Source of the DNA: Apus apus
Lineage: Eukaryota; Chordata; Aves; Apodiformes; Apodidae
Length of the DNA: 64,000 bases
Reading direction: 5' to 3'
Assembly: GCF_020740795.1 (NCBI RefSeq)
Contig: NC_067294.1
Span: 2,976,001-3,040,000 of the forward strand
Under the pieces are notes generated by a model. The model saw only the letters and a list, made by a program, of their open reading frames with translations. It was not told the origin of the DNA and searched no databases. The translations under genes were made by a program, and so were the position numbers. Each line of letters opens with the position of its first letter. Position 1 is the first letter of the stretch. Below, in pieces: positions 53,991 to 64,000 of this stretch.

Positions 53991-56757
53991 TTAGTTGCTG
54001 GATTTTATGGTGTGAACTGATGGACAAACACACAAAAAGAAATGGGTAGTATGTGGGGGATGGATGGATTCAAATAACTGGCATCATTACATGGACACAG
54101 GGTCTGTGCAGAGGATGGATAATTAGATAAGAATGCAGAAGAAATGATGATGGAGGGAAAGCACGTGTATTTCACAGGGACTGGACAGTCTAGCCAGGGG
54201 TTTGCTGTGTTAAGTGTGGCCTTGATGCACATCAAAAGTCAAGTAGATGTGGGATGGACAGTGTTAGAACAAGTCCCACCTGGGTGGGAGGAAAGTTTGT
54301 GTAGGAGCTGGCTGGATAGCTGGGCAGTGGAGCTAGGGATGAGGTGGCTGATCAGCTGCACATTAAATCCACAGTATAAACATGCAGGCAGACTGGCTGG
54401 ACCTGGCAGAAAATAGAAATATTTTAAAATGTGGAGCTAGGTATGGGAGAAATAGAGAGGGAAAAGAAGGGAAAAAGAAAGGAATAACATGGAAAGTTTA
54501 GAATAAACCTGAAATTAGCTAGACAGATAAATGTGCATGGGATGGATTGCAGCAAACCCAAGCCTGATAGCCAGGTTAAAATGAGCAAATAGGTGTCCAT
54601 GTGTCACACATCTGTTTGTTGAAGGGGTGTGGAGCAGATAAATGTGGAAGAGAGTGCACTGGACTGGGAAGGTAAGCTGGCTGCTGGCTGGCTGGGAAGC
54701 TAGGCAGAGTAAATGGGATGTGGATAGATTAAAATATGGAAATGTGGACTGTCACAAATAGGCATTGTATCTATGTAGCTCTGATAGGTAGCAAGTAGAT
54801 AAGTACAGATAGAATAGAAAACTTAGTGGGACAGGAGGAATAAATGGAGACAGGAACTGATATCTGAGTCCATTACCATGTTTAGGTAAAGAGACATATA
54901 GAAATATTCTAGAAATATTTAATATTTCATATTATTCAATACTAATTATTCATATTTAATAGAAATATTTAGACTAGATATTAGGAATAATTTCTTTACC
55001 CAAAGAGTGGTTAGACACTGGAACAGGCTGCCCAGGGAGCTGGTGGAGTCACCATCCCTGGAGGTGTTCAAGAAACATGTAGATGTGGCACTTCAGGCTG
55101 TGCTCTAGTGGGCATGGTGAGGTTTTGGTTGGTTGTGTGTTATTGTTGGTTTTGTGGCATGTGTGGTTGGGGTTTTGTGGTGGTTTGGTTTTTTCTTTCC
55201 TCTGGGTGGACGGTTGGACTCGTTATCTTAGAGGTCTTTTCCAATTGTGGTGATTCTGTGTGACATAAATGAAATAAAAGTGAAATAAGCTCTAAAACAG
55301 GCAAATGGATGGAAGGAGGAAGAGGTGACCCCACTGGAAATACTGTCAATATTCTGGGGTTAGGTCAGCTGAGCAGAAATTGGATGGCTGGGTGGATGAG
55401 AAAATGGATATATTTATCCACTGAAGAGATCATTAACTGAGCTCATGTTAGCTAGAAAGATTGAATAGAAAAACCCGTAGAGAGCAGATTAATAAATTAA
55501 AGGCCAAAAGAGAAAGAGATTAGATTGAGATGGACAGGTTTACAGCAGTCAGAACATGTGTTTTCTGGGTGGAGGGATGGAAGGATAGCTGGAAGGATGG
55601 AATAAATACATGAGTAATACAGCCAGAAACGATGGGCTTGTAGACTGAATAGGGCATTGCTAATGGGGAGTGTGGAGAGAGGCAGGAACAGATGAAAGAA
55701 GAACAATAACAGAGTTAATAGGTGAGTAGTGAATAGAGTAATAGATGAGTAACACTCATAGAGAGGGTATCTAGTAATCAAGATTCCCTGCAAACACAGA
55801 GAAGTGTGAAAAAGGTGATGTACAAAACGGAGATGAGCGAAGGAAATACTGGGAAAAAGCATGTGACACCAGGGAGTGCCCAGGCAGGAGAGAAGAGCAG
55901 GTATGGGAAAAAGCAAAACAGCATTTAAGGAAGAGACAGGTAAAATAGGCACAGAGTAAGTAACTTACATAGAAAATTACTACCGAATGAAGAGATTATG
56001 CTTAAAAAAAGAAGCCTGGAAGAATTAATGAGCTAACAGGTTGGACTAGGTATGGAGGGGTTAAAGAGAGAGAGGAATATTCGTGAGCTGGGAGTGTTGA
56101 GTAATTAGCCTGATGATCAAGTACGAATTAGAGGGATGTTAAATGGGGAGTAAGTCCTGGACAGGTTGATTGATGAAGGAGGCTGTGGGTGCACATAGAG
56201 ATAAGTGGGGAGCAGGAAGCTCATCAGAGTGGCTACAAGTGAGCAGGGATGAATATGGATGGAACAAAGAGGGAAATGAAAATATCTGGTTTACTGTGTG
56301 CTATGGAAATATGGAGAGATTAATTAAAATTTGCATGAGATTGATGAGATAGGTAAGTAGTCACAGGCATCAGCTTAACGGGTATGTATAAAAGAGTCTG
56401 CAAAAAGAGATTGCTTACCATGGCATTAGTTGCACCGATGTCTTAGGCATGACAGGCAAAAGCAGAAGTGTTGAATACATTAGTCCTGTAAGAAAGGATG
56501 AGGGTGATTAGCAGATGTGAAACAGACTTGATGTGTGAGATGTGAATGTATGCAAACCAGGCAAAGAGGTCAGGTAAATGAGAATACATGGGGAAAATGG
56601 ATTGCTAAGTGTTACGAAACTCACTTCTGAACTCCTACAGGGATGTGTGGGAGAGAAAATGAGGTGATCTGCAGTCATGAGATGGACAGAAAGATAACAG
56701 ATCTGTTTGCACAAGAAATGAGCACGGGGAAGTTACATGAGCAGGGCTGAGATGTGA
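53991..56757. repeat. Large degenerate GGAT/GATA/TAGA-rich, C-poor tract
   Basis: About 2.7 kb of the + strand is strikingly poor in C and made of decayed words such as GGATGGAT, TGGATAGA, TAGATAA, GATAGGTA and GCTGGCTG. It looks like an old, heavily mutated tetranucleotide or minisatellite field, interrupted by a CR1 insertion. The strand bias leaves long open frames on the minus strand (for example 55497-55952) that should not be read as genes. Confidence 0.55.
54971..55260 (+). mobile_element. CR1 LINE 3' fragment with low-complexity insertion
   Basis: The CR1 order is clear: GACTAGATATTAGGAATAAT, 'ggaacaggctgcccagggag', the 'ccatccctggaggtgttcaa' block, and the 3' end GGTTGGACTCG...GAGGTCTTTTCCAA...GATTCTGTG. 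About 90 bp of GT/TTGG-rich low-complexity sequence (55125-55200) is inserted before the last block. Confidence 0.88.
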
Positions 56758-57115
56758 CTCCAAACCAATCCTAAAATTAACCCCAGTTCTACATTCTACC
56801 CTCAGCTTAAAACTTATCCTAACACAACACTAAGCCAAACCTAATCCTAACCCAACAGTAACTGGACATAGCACTAACCCCAACCTCCCCTAAAACTTCA
56901 CCCAATATCTGACCCTAACGCAAGCTGAGACCTACCATGGACCTGGTACTAACCCTAATCCTACCCTAAACCTAATCCATGCCTCACCCTAACCCAGCCA
57001 TGCCCCAAACATCATCCTAAATGCTGAATAAACCAAATCTCTAACCGTAAACCAATCTCAACCCAGCCAAACCCTGACACCAAGTCTAAGCCTTAACCCT
57101 AACTCTAACTTGACT
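56758..57115. repeat. Degenerate interstitial telomere-like (CCCTAA)n tract
   Basis: About 350 bp of the + strand is built from ACCCTAA, CCTAAT, CCTAAC and ACCCAG variants. Exact CCCTAA occurs at 56888, 56913, 56953, 56964, 56987 and 57097, where chance would give about 0.1 in this length. It abuts the C-poor tract on its left, so strand composition flips abruptly at about 56757. Confidence 0.75.
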
Positions 57116-58414
57116 TAATGGCATTCATTGGCTATAGGGAGGTAAGAGGGTTGGCTAAATGAGTGTGTATAAAGTAGGGATGAACAAATTAATTATGTCT
57201 GTGTAGAACAGTAATGCCAGAGAGCTTGGAGTGTGCAAGCAAAGAAGAAATTCAGAGTTAACATCTCAGATCCAAGATCAGGCAGATGAGGTTATATAGA
57301 CCAGAGTGATACAGGCAACCGGTGGTTAAGTGACACATCCAGGTGGGCTGGAGGTAGAGAGGTGTTTGTATGGGACAGGGAGGGAAGGAGTGAAGGAGGA
57401 GGAAATGTCAGGCAGGAGAATACACCCAGAGCAGGAGAGCCGTGGGATGAAAAGGTATGTAAGTTGTCAGAACTTGTTGAAATGTGTGGAGAGGGCAGGT
57501 AACGGGGTGGGTTCAGGTCAGGAAAGCGGGCAGGACTGTCAATTGGCAGTTTCTGCCTTTTTTTCAAGTTCTGACCCCTGCAAATGTCAGCAGTGGAGGT
57601 GCCAGCCCCTACCTGGTGAGGTTTAGCTCATGGACCGCAGGTGAGCGCTGCGTAGGGCTCTCCCTGAAGTCCTGGAGATGAGATGGGGGCCAGCAAGGGG
57701 TGCACTCCCACCTCCCTGGCGTGGGGCAGTGTAGCCAGGGCAGGAGTGCTGGGCAGATGGGCCAGGCAGGGGGCACAGGCAGCGGGGAAGGGGCTGTAGG
57801 CTGGTGTGCTCAGAGGTAAAACACGCAAAGCCACTTAAAGCACGAGGATGAGCTTTCAGGGGACAGGATCCAGCTCTTTTTGCTGCCACACCAGGCAGAG
57901 GGATTGCACAGGTCCTGTGCTGAACCCAGTCCAGTGCCACCCTGTCAGTCCATGGGACTGCAGAGGTGGGGCAGCAGAGGGACCAAGACCCCTCTGAGCA
58001 GGCTCTGTGAGCACAGGTGAGAGATGCAAGCACTGACCCTGCCAGAAACAATGAGCTTCCCTCCAGCTCCAGAGGTCTCATGGTACTTTTTGTTCTTCTC
58101 ACTGCAGGGAACCAGCTGGTGACATGGACAGAGCCCCGTGCTGGATGTCCCAGCCCTGGACACCCACCTTGGAGGGGATGCTCCCAAAAGCTGCTGGGAG
58201 GGGAGGCTGCTGTCCAAGTTAGCCAGTTCCTGGGGAGGGGCAGAGCAGGCTGGTCCCCAGCCTTCCCACCTGCTTTGCCAGGTTTGCTTTCAAAGGCTCA
58301 AAAACTGCCTCTGTAAATGTTTAAAGAGCAGGGTCTTGCTTTGTGAGAGCACACAATTAAATTTAGGACCTGACTTCAGACACAGACTTGTGAAAACACG
58401 ACTCTCCAAAACCC
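57116..58414. other. Intergenic sequence without recognised genes
   Basis: The first 400 bp resemble the decayed C-poor tract (AGGTAAGAGGG, GGATGAACA). The remainder is ordinary GC-rich sequence with conflicting open frames on both strands. Confidence 0.4.
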
Positions 58415-58642
58415 TGCCTTCTTGATGCTTAACTTGATGCTTAACATTAAACAACTTTAAGTTGCTGACTTCACTGGAGTGGGAGCAGCTCTGTGGTTCT
58501 CCGGGGGGCACAGCCCCACAACCCCCCAGCCAGTGGCAAGTCTCCAGCTGGCCTCTGTGGGACCAGGGCTTCACCTCGTGCCCAGAAGCATTTTGCTGGG
58601 TAGTTTCCTTGTGTGCTTAAGTACTTTCCTGAATTAGCTCTC
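58415..58642. mobile_element. Relic of a second palindromic MITE-like element
   Basis: GATGCTTAACTTGATGCTTAAC and CTTTAAGTTGCTGACTTCACTGG (58433-58476), plus TGTGCTTAAGTACTTTCCTGAATT (58612-58635), resemble parts of the same palindromic family as 47832-47990. The last piece matches the right arm at 47961-47990 at about 23 of 30 positions. About 130 bp of unrelated GC-rich sequence separates the pieces. Confidence 0.4.
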
Positions 58643-58844
58643 AAATGAATGAACCCTCCTTTTAGATTTTCTGGGAAAAAGCAAAGAAGGAAGTGGAGGG
58701 AGAATGGGAATTTCTGAGGGTGCCCAAGTGCCAAGAGCCAACGTTTGGAAGGGATTTGAATTCTCACAGTTTCACCCAGGCAGTTAGAGGAGCCTTGGAA
58801 GGAGCCAGAGCAGATAGACACAGGTAGCGAGTGCTTTTAAAGAT

Positions 58845-58945
58845 CCCACTATGCATTTAGCTGTGTCTTCAGACATCTAAATCCCTCTAAAAGTCTCACT
58901 CTTCGTGTCTAAATCCCAGGTGCCTAACTCACTTCTAGGAAAATC
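58845..58945. repeat. Possible ancient sauropsid interspersed repeat
   Basis: Two similar half-units are present: CATCTAAATCCCTCTAAAAG then TCTCAC, and TCTAAATCCCAGGTGCCTAA then a stretch ending AAAATCTCACACC. This wording is common in old turtle/crocodilian/bird interspersed repeats. The family name is not certain. Confidence 0.35.
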
Positions 58946-58969
58946 TCACACCAGGACTGATTCACTGAA

Positions 58970-59040
58970 TCTTTTTTTTTCTTTTTTTTTCTTTTTCTTT
59001 CTTTCTTTTTTTTTTCTTTCTTTTTTTTTTTTTTTTTTTT
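58970..59040. repeat. 71-nt polypyrimidine (T/C) tract
   Basis: This T-rich run is interspersed with single C and has no purine. It ends abruptly at AAAACG (59041). Confidence 0.95.
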
Positions 59041-59929
59041 AAAACGTGGTCCTCACTCACATAGGGCTTCTGAAAATCCCACTGCTAATCTCCTGTACCC
59101 AGGCATGTATCACTTTGAAGCCTGTAAAATAAATTGCTCTGCGCTCCTGGGGAACAAGCAGCTACTTTGTCCTGCTCGCACTAAGTCGGATTTTTGCTTC
59201 TTGCATATTAGCACATCGATTTTTTTTTTAAATTTTGATTTTTATTTTGGTTTTTTGGAGGGAAGCTCTGAAGCTGCTTTGCCAGAATTAGCAGTCAGGA
59301 TGGGGTGCTTGTTTTACACGTTATCCTGGGCAGGCAGCGGGCGCTGCCGTGGGTTGCAGGGCTGCATCTCGGCAGAGGTGTCGGGAGGAGCTGGCTCTGG
59401 GCTCCTCATTTACATCGGTGGGGTTCCCCTCTGGGCACAAAACCTTCGCTCAGCTCCACTGATCTCCTGGGAAGATTTGCGAGCAAATTTGCTCTTCTCT
59501 AGCAGAGGCTGAACGATGTTATCTGGCTTTTTTTGCAAGAAATCACTTGGGTGAAGAAGGGAAAAACAAAATAATAATAAAAAATACATATGTTCTTTCG
59601 TTTCCCTTATTTCCTATGGGAATTTTTATTTCTTGGGAAGTTGGTGTTTGTTTTGTTTTTTTTTGCTAAATAGAAATTTTCTGCATGTGCTTTCTTCATT
59701 AAAGAAATCGGGGCTGGGGATAAACTATTTATTTATTTATTTTTTTCCTCTGTTAAAAATAATAAACGCATCAAAATCATGCTGCAAAAGAAAAGGCTGG
59801 CTGCCACTGGGACATTTTTTGATAGAAAATCTGCCTGCAGCCCTACTGCTTAATCAGTTTGGAGCAGAGGGCAGCCTGTAGCTTGCTAATAAGAGCAGCT
59901 TTCCCAAGCAGTTCACACAATGGTGAGCT
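59041..59929. other. Intergenic sequence without recognised genes
   Basis: Mixed sequence with T runs near 59220 and 59655 and a (TTTA)n stretch near 59728-59746. No exon was recognised. Confidence 0.4.
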
Positions 59930-60660
59930 GCAGAGGAGGCTTGTTGTATAGCTGTGGATTTTATTTTGCAGCTCTGTTAATTAAAACATACTTTACTTTC
60001 AAGGTTTTTACCGTTTTCCATGAGGCCGAGCAGAAACCTGTTTTGGTGGATAGATGAAAGAAGGGATCCAAAGTATTTTTAGAAAGTAACAACGATATTT
60101 GATGGGCAAACTCTTGGCAGAAACAACGTGCAGTTTCTTATTTTTGTTTGTTCTCAGGCTTTGTATACAGGCTGGCTTATGAGTTTGAATATCTTGGCTG
60201 TTTTGATATTATCCAACTGAATTTTCACATACAAGCTGCCAGACTGGAACAGAAACGTTGTCACATATTCTCTTTTAATTGGTAAAGCAATTTTTGCTTC
60301 TACGAGGCTAAACTAGAACAATAAGGCCTGAAACTGTGCCATTCGAGTTAATGACAAAACCTTCATAGTTTTCACATAAAGCCTGTATTTTTATTATCCC
60401 AGTTCAGCGACTTTTGCTGCGAGTTTGCAGGAAAATGTTAAGGGCATTTCTAAGTGTTATTTTTATTATACAAAACCCCATTAAATTCAGGACTGAAGCA
60501 TCCCATTAACTTAAAGAGGACTTTGCATCGTTTGCTGAGTTCCAGGCCACAGATAAAGAAAAGTATGCAATTTGGAGTTAAACTGACCACAGCTTTTTAT
60601 TAGAAGACATTTAATCTCGAGCGAACAGCTCAGTCTGAGGCACAAGGTCTTTGTGAACTT
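59930..60660. promoter_or_regulatory. Candidate conserved non-coding block on the PITX1 side
   Basis: About 730 bp of repeat-free, balanced-AT sequence has no open frame of note, many TTAATTAAA/TAATTGG/CATAAA/ATTAA cores and isolated CpGs (CGAGTTAATGAC, CAGCGAC, CATCGTTTG). In appearance it is the best enhancer candidate in the window. Function is inference; alignment with other amniotes would decide it. Confidence 0.35.
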
Positions 60661-61399
60661 CATCTAGGCTAGTGCATCTGGAGCCTTCACCAGGCAGGAA
60701 CTTCTGGGTTGGTCACTTGGGACCTCTCAGGACCACGTAGCGTTCCCAAGCAAACCCCCGGCCCAGGTAGGTATGCAAAGTGCTCCCCAGGCAGCTTTGC
60801 CTTGGAAGTGCTAATAGGTAAGCCAGCACACCCAGAACAAATGGAAAAGTTGATTCAGCTCTTTCTCTGGCTCCAAATGCCTGGAGAAAGGCAAGGCTAA
60901 AATCCGTGAGCAGGGTCTCACCAGACTGGAGCCTCTTTAGGTGGAAGCCGTGCAGCTCCGGGAATCCCTGCTTGAGCTTCACATGCTGGAAACCACTTGG
61001 AGGAATGTGGAAAGCGAGGGACGGAAAACCATCGCCTCTGGTGTGCGGGAACAGCCACCAGCCAGGCACTGGCACGGGGAGTACAGAGACCAAAGTGAGA
61101 AGAAGGGTGGGGAGAGCCATTTTATATGTGAGACCCCCCTTTGGGGGCTTAGGAACCACTAAAGACATCCCCCTTCAGCTGCCCCCGTTGTGGCCACACT
61201 CCTGGGTGCCTTTAAGGGCATATTCCTAAGGAAGCTGATCTTGGGCAAGGTGCTCCCAAACCGTGCTTCACGCACACCAACCCCCCAAATAATTCAAGCT
61301 CTAACCATCGTGGGGGAGACCTAAAGGGCTGTCGGGGGGCTGAGCATCCTTAAAAGTGCAGGGGGAAGGTGGAGAAGCTGCTTTCTGCTCAGCGTCTCC
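60661..61399. other. Intergenic sequence without recognised genes
   Basis: Moderate-GC sequence with overlapping open frames on both strands (60713-61229), no domain and no repeat. Confidence 0.4.
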
Positions 61400-62700
61400 T
61401 TGGAATTTTTCCTTTCCCTGAGCCATAAATGTGTCAAGATGCCCAAATTTCGCCCAGCAGCAGCGGATCAGCTTTCCCTGGGACAGTGGCAGGGCGGGGG
61501 GACACCGGCGATGAAAGCTGTGTCCCTGGTCCCCAGATGAGTTTCGCAAGGGGGGGTTCAGGGCTCCAACAACAACTGAAACCTGCGGCGGGGTTTGGCT
61601 GAACGTGAGCCCCGCGGTCACTGCTGTGAGTCAGGACGAACAGTGCTACCTCCAGGAACAGGAGAAAACGAACACCGAAAATCCAGGCTAAAATAACATC
61701 TGAGGGCTTGCAGATCCCCCCAACCCGCCCTCCCGGATGGAAACTGAGGGGTGTAGCGGGGGGGGGGGGGGAACCAGGCGTTTTCCCGCTCTGCCGCAGG
61801 CTCCCGCAGCTATAATAAATTATAAAGTAGCCTGGGAGACTCAGCTCCTCTGTGCTGAGCCCCCGGGTTGGTGCAAAGCCACCGAGCAGCCCCCCAGCCT
61901 TGGGAGCTCCATGGACACGCGTGTGTCCCCCCCCCCCCCGTTGCCAGCAAAGGGCTCCCGCGGCTCCGCGGGGCTGCAAAGCTGGAGGAGGGTAACGGGA
62001 CACATCCGCGGCCGCGTAAATAGCGCGGAGACAAGCCGGGCAATGGGTTTGGAGGCCGTGCAGGGGGGGGGGCTGCCGGCGGGTCCGGCCTCGCCCCAAA
62101 GAATGAATCGTTTCGTTAGCTGAATGGTAGCGTTTTCCCCCCAAATATTCATGGTAACTATAGTAATAATGGAATAGTGGTGGAATCAGAGGCTTCTGTG
62201 CTTGCGACGGCTTGAGGAAAAAAAGAACTCAATCGAATAATCTTTAACGTTCGGGATATCGGAGAATTTGGAGGAGCAAGAGGAAAACGCACCTTAGGAA
62301 AGCAGGGAAAACGGTTCCGCGGGAAGGAGCCAGGGCTGCGGTACGCCGGGGTGTGTGGGGGGCTCATCGGGCTGCCAGTGACTCTTTTGGGGGGCAAAAA
62401 ACCCAGCCCGGGGGCTCGAAGCGTTTTTATTTAGTGGGAGCAAAAATCCAGGAGCTGCCTCCGCAAACCCACCGGCGACCAAAGCAGCAGCGGGGACGAG
62501 TCTGCTGCAAAACTCAGAGGTGGAGGAGGAAATGGGGGGTGGGTTCCACTTTGGGGGCTGCCCTCGGGATGGCGGGGAGAGGGGGCACCTGGGGCCGGCA
62601 CCCCAGGGGGGACGCGGAGCGACGGCGCAATTCGCGGGGGTGGGGAAAAGCGGGGGGGGGGGGGGGGTCCCTCCCCAAAATGGCACTGCCGGACGGGGAG
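61400..62700. promoter_or_regulatory. CpG-rich block with several long G/C homopolymers
   Basis: CpG-dense sequence contains G or C runs of 14 (61758-61771), 13 (61927-61939), 10 (62063-62072) and 16 (62652-62667) nucleotides. An AT-richer island lies at about 62115-62290. No homeodomain or other coding block was found on either strand. Developmental genes often have several such islands, and PITX1 is expected just to the right, so this is probably its outlying CpG island. Confidence 0.45.
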
Positions 62701-62799
62701 GGGTGAAAGCTGCTTTTCTTCTTTAGTCACTCTCTTAAAACACAAGCAGAAAAGAACATTAAAGGCATTTCTAGATTTCGTTTCGGTTTAGAGAAATTT

Positions 62800-64000
62800 T
62801 TTTTGTCTTTTTTTTTTTATTATTATTATCATTATCATTATTATTCCCATGCTCTTAATTTCGAAAAAAAAAATTTAAATCACAAAACATAACTTATAAA
62901 ACAATATATATACTGCATCCTTATCCACAACAGCATAACTGAAACATCCAGCGTAACGTTTACCACAGGTGTGAAATACACTGGGAAAGAAGTACCGTGT
63001 GCATTTTATATTATGTTTCTTTGTCATCTACAGGTAATAAGTATCGACAAAAATAAGCAACAAATATGCCTGCAATTAAACTTCATATGCGTTTTGTATG
63101 CGTATTAATAAAAAAAAATCATATTTATCGTTCCCTTCCCCCCCCTCCCCCATTTTTTTTTTTTTTTTCCAACAAGCACTTGTTAAAGTATCTACATTTA
63201 CATAATAACACCTTAAGATAATAACACCTTCAGATCGGGTTTTGTTTTTGCTTTTTTTTGGGGGTGTGTGTGTGTGTCTTTTTGGTTCCTTGTTTTTCCT
63301 TCACGGTTAGAAAATCAAGGAACACTTTTCAGCTTTGCTAAGCAACCTTCCCGGACTCCGAGGTTTGCCCTTTTCTTTCGCAGAGATGCAGTATCTGGAT
63401 TTATTTCATGAAAGACCATATTTTGTCTTTGAAAATTATTATTTTTTTTGGTAATAGGCGCTTTAAAAAGGGGGTTGGTGTTTTTTTGTTTGTTTGTTTT
63501 TTATTTTTTTTATTTTTTTTTTTGGGGGGGGGGTTTAAAGAGAAAAAGCAAAACCAACAACCCCCTGCATTTAAATAAAGGTGAATGATAATTTCATTAT
63601 CAGGATAAGACTTCGGATGGGGAAAATGCTGAGCAGTTTTCGGATCGCTGGAGGGTTTCTGTGCTCTCTCCCGAGCGGGGATACTGCAGTCTTTTGGAAA
63701 GGATGAAGAGGTAGGAACCTTGAGCTGCTTAGTGTCAGGAATGACTGGATTATAGCTTCCAACTAAAGAAAAAACATCAAGAATCATGCATTTTTAAAAC
63801 AGTTTATTCAACGGCCAAGGACAATGATCCGGCACAATGCAACGGTAGATATAAATATAACCTTTATATAAGTGGTTGACCCTTGTCATTATTATTTTTA
63901 ATAGTTTCATACCTAATATTTTAACCATTTCCCCCGCAGATTCTACTCTGCGAATTATATTTTTTTTTTTGTCTTCCCTTCTTCCCTTTTATTTTTTTCT
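62800..64000 (-). other. Possible 3' UTR or 3' flank of a leftward gene (PITX1 by synteny)
   Basis: AT-rich, T-run-rich sequence has no long convincing frame. On the minus strand there is a well-formed polyadenylation context at 63808-63803 and further AATAAA-like signals toward 62815. In human, PITX1 lies next to CATSPER3 and is transcribed toward it, which would put its 3' end here. No PITX1 coding sequence is inside the window, so the identity is a synteny guess. Confidence 0.3.
63803..63808 (-). promoter_or_regulatory. Polyadenylation signal AATAAA on the minus strand
   Basis: On the minus strand this reads GGCCGTTGAATAAACTGTTT and then a run of A and T. It is a canonical hexamer in a UTR-like setting, and cleavage would fall near 63780. 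Confidence 0.35.

Noticed and set aside
56758-57115. A true chromosome end at the CCCTAA tract
   Set aside because: The repeats are degenerate and unique sequence continues for 7 kb on the right.
61434-62686. Minus-strand frames of 236 and 130 codons, tested as possible PITX1 exons
   Set aside because: No homeodomain, OAR motif or splice structure; low-complexity Pro/Gly/Ser translation typical of a CpG island.

Overview
The window looks like vertebrate nuclear DNA, most likely from a bird. It has spliced genes with short introns, CpG-island promoters and fragments of CR1 LINEs, including one with the typical avian 3' end. The gene order matches the block human 5q31.1 / chicken chromosome 13: C5orf24 - TXNDC15 - PCBD2 - CATSPER3 - PITX1. 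Species assignment is inference; no database was available.

Layout: 1-680 looks like the tail of the 3' UTR of an upstream rightward gene (C5orf24 by synteny). TXNDC15 (five coding exons, 4216-6823, 325 codons) follows behind a CpG island. PCBD2 (four coding exons, 8698-30294, 125 codons) has its own CpG island and a 17.5-kb second intron with several blocks that look like non-coding regulatory DNA. At 35814-36053 is a single intact, in-frame, splice-flanked 80-codon exon matching the voltage-sensor region (S2-S4) of CATSPER3, exactly where synteny predicts it. I could not find the rest of that gene. From 36 kb to 64 kb there is no convincing protein-coding gene. The stretch contains an orphan CpG island (about 40.5-41 kb), a 159-bp palindromic MITE-like element (47.8 kb), and a 297-nt pure polypurine tract (51.1 kb) facing a complementary polypyrimidine array (52.6 kb). 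It also holds a 2.7-kb degenerate GGAT/GATA tract ending in a degenerate CCCTAA tract (54.0-57.1 kb), a regulatory-looking block (59.9-60.7 kb) and a G-run-rich CpG island (61.4-62.7 kb). The right edge may be the 3' UTR of a leftward gene, PITX1 by synteny.

How the genes relate: TXNDC15 (ER/ciliary membrane thioredoxin-like protein) and PCBD2 (pterin carbinolamine dehydratase/DCoH2) are unrelated housekeeping genes kept together by synteny. The flanking non-coding DNA may belong to the PITX1 regulatory landscape. The most interesting item is the CATSPER3 exon, because birds are reported to lack the CatSper sperm calcium channel.
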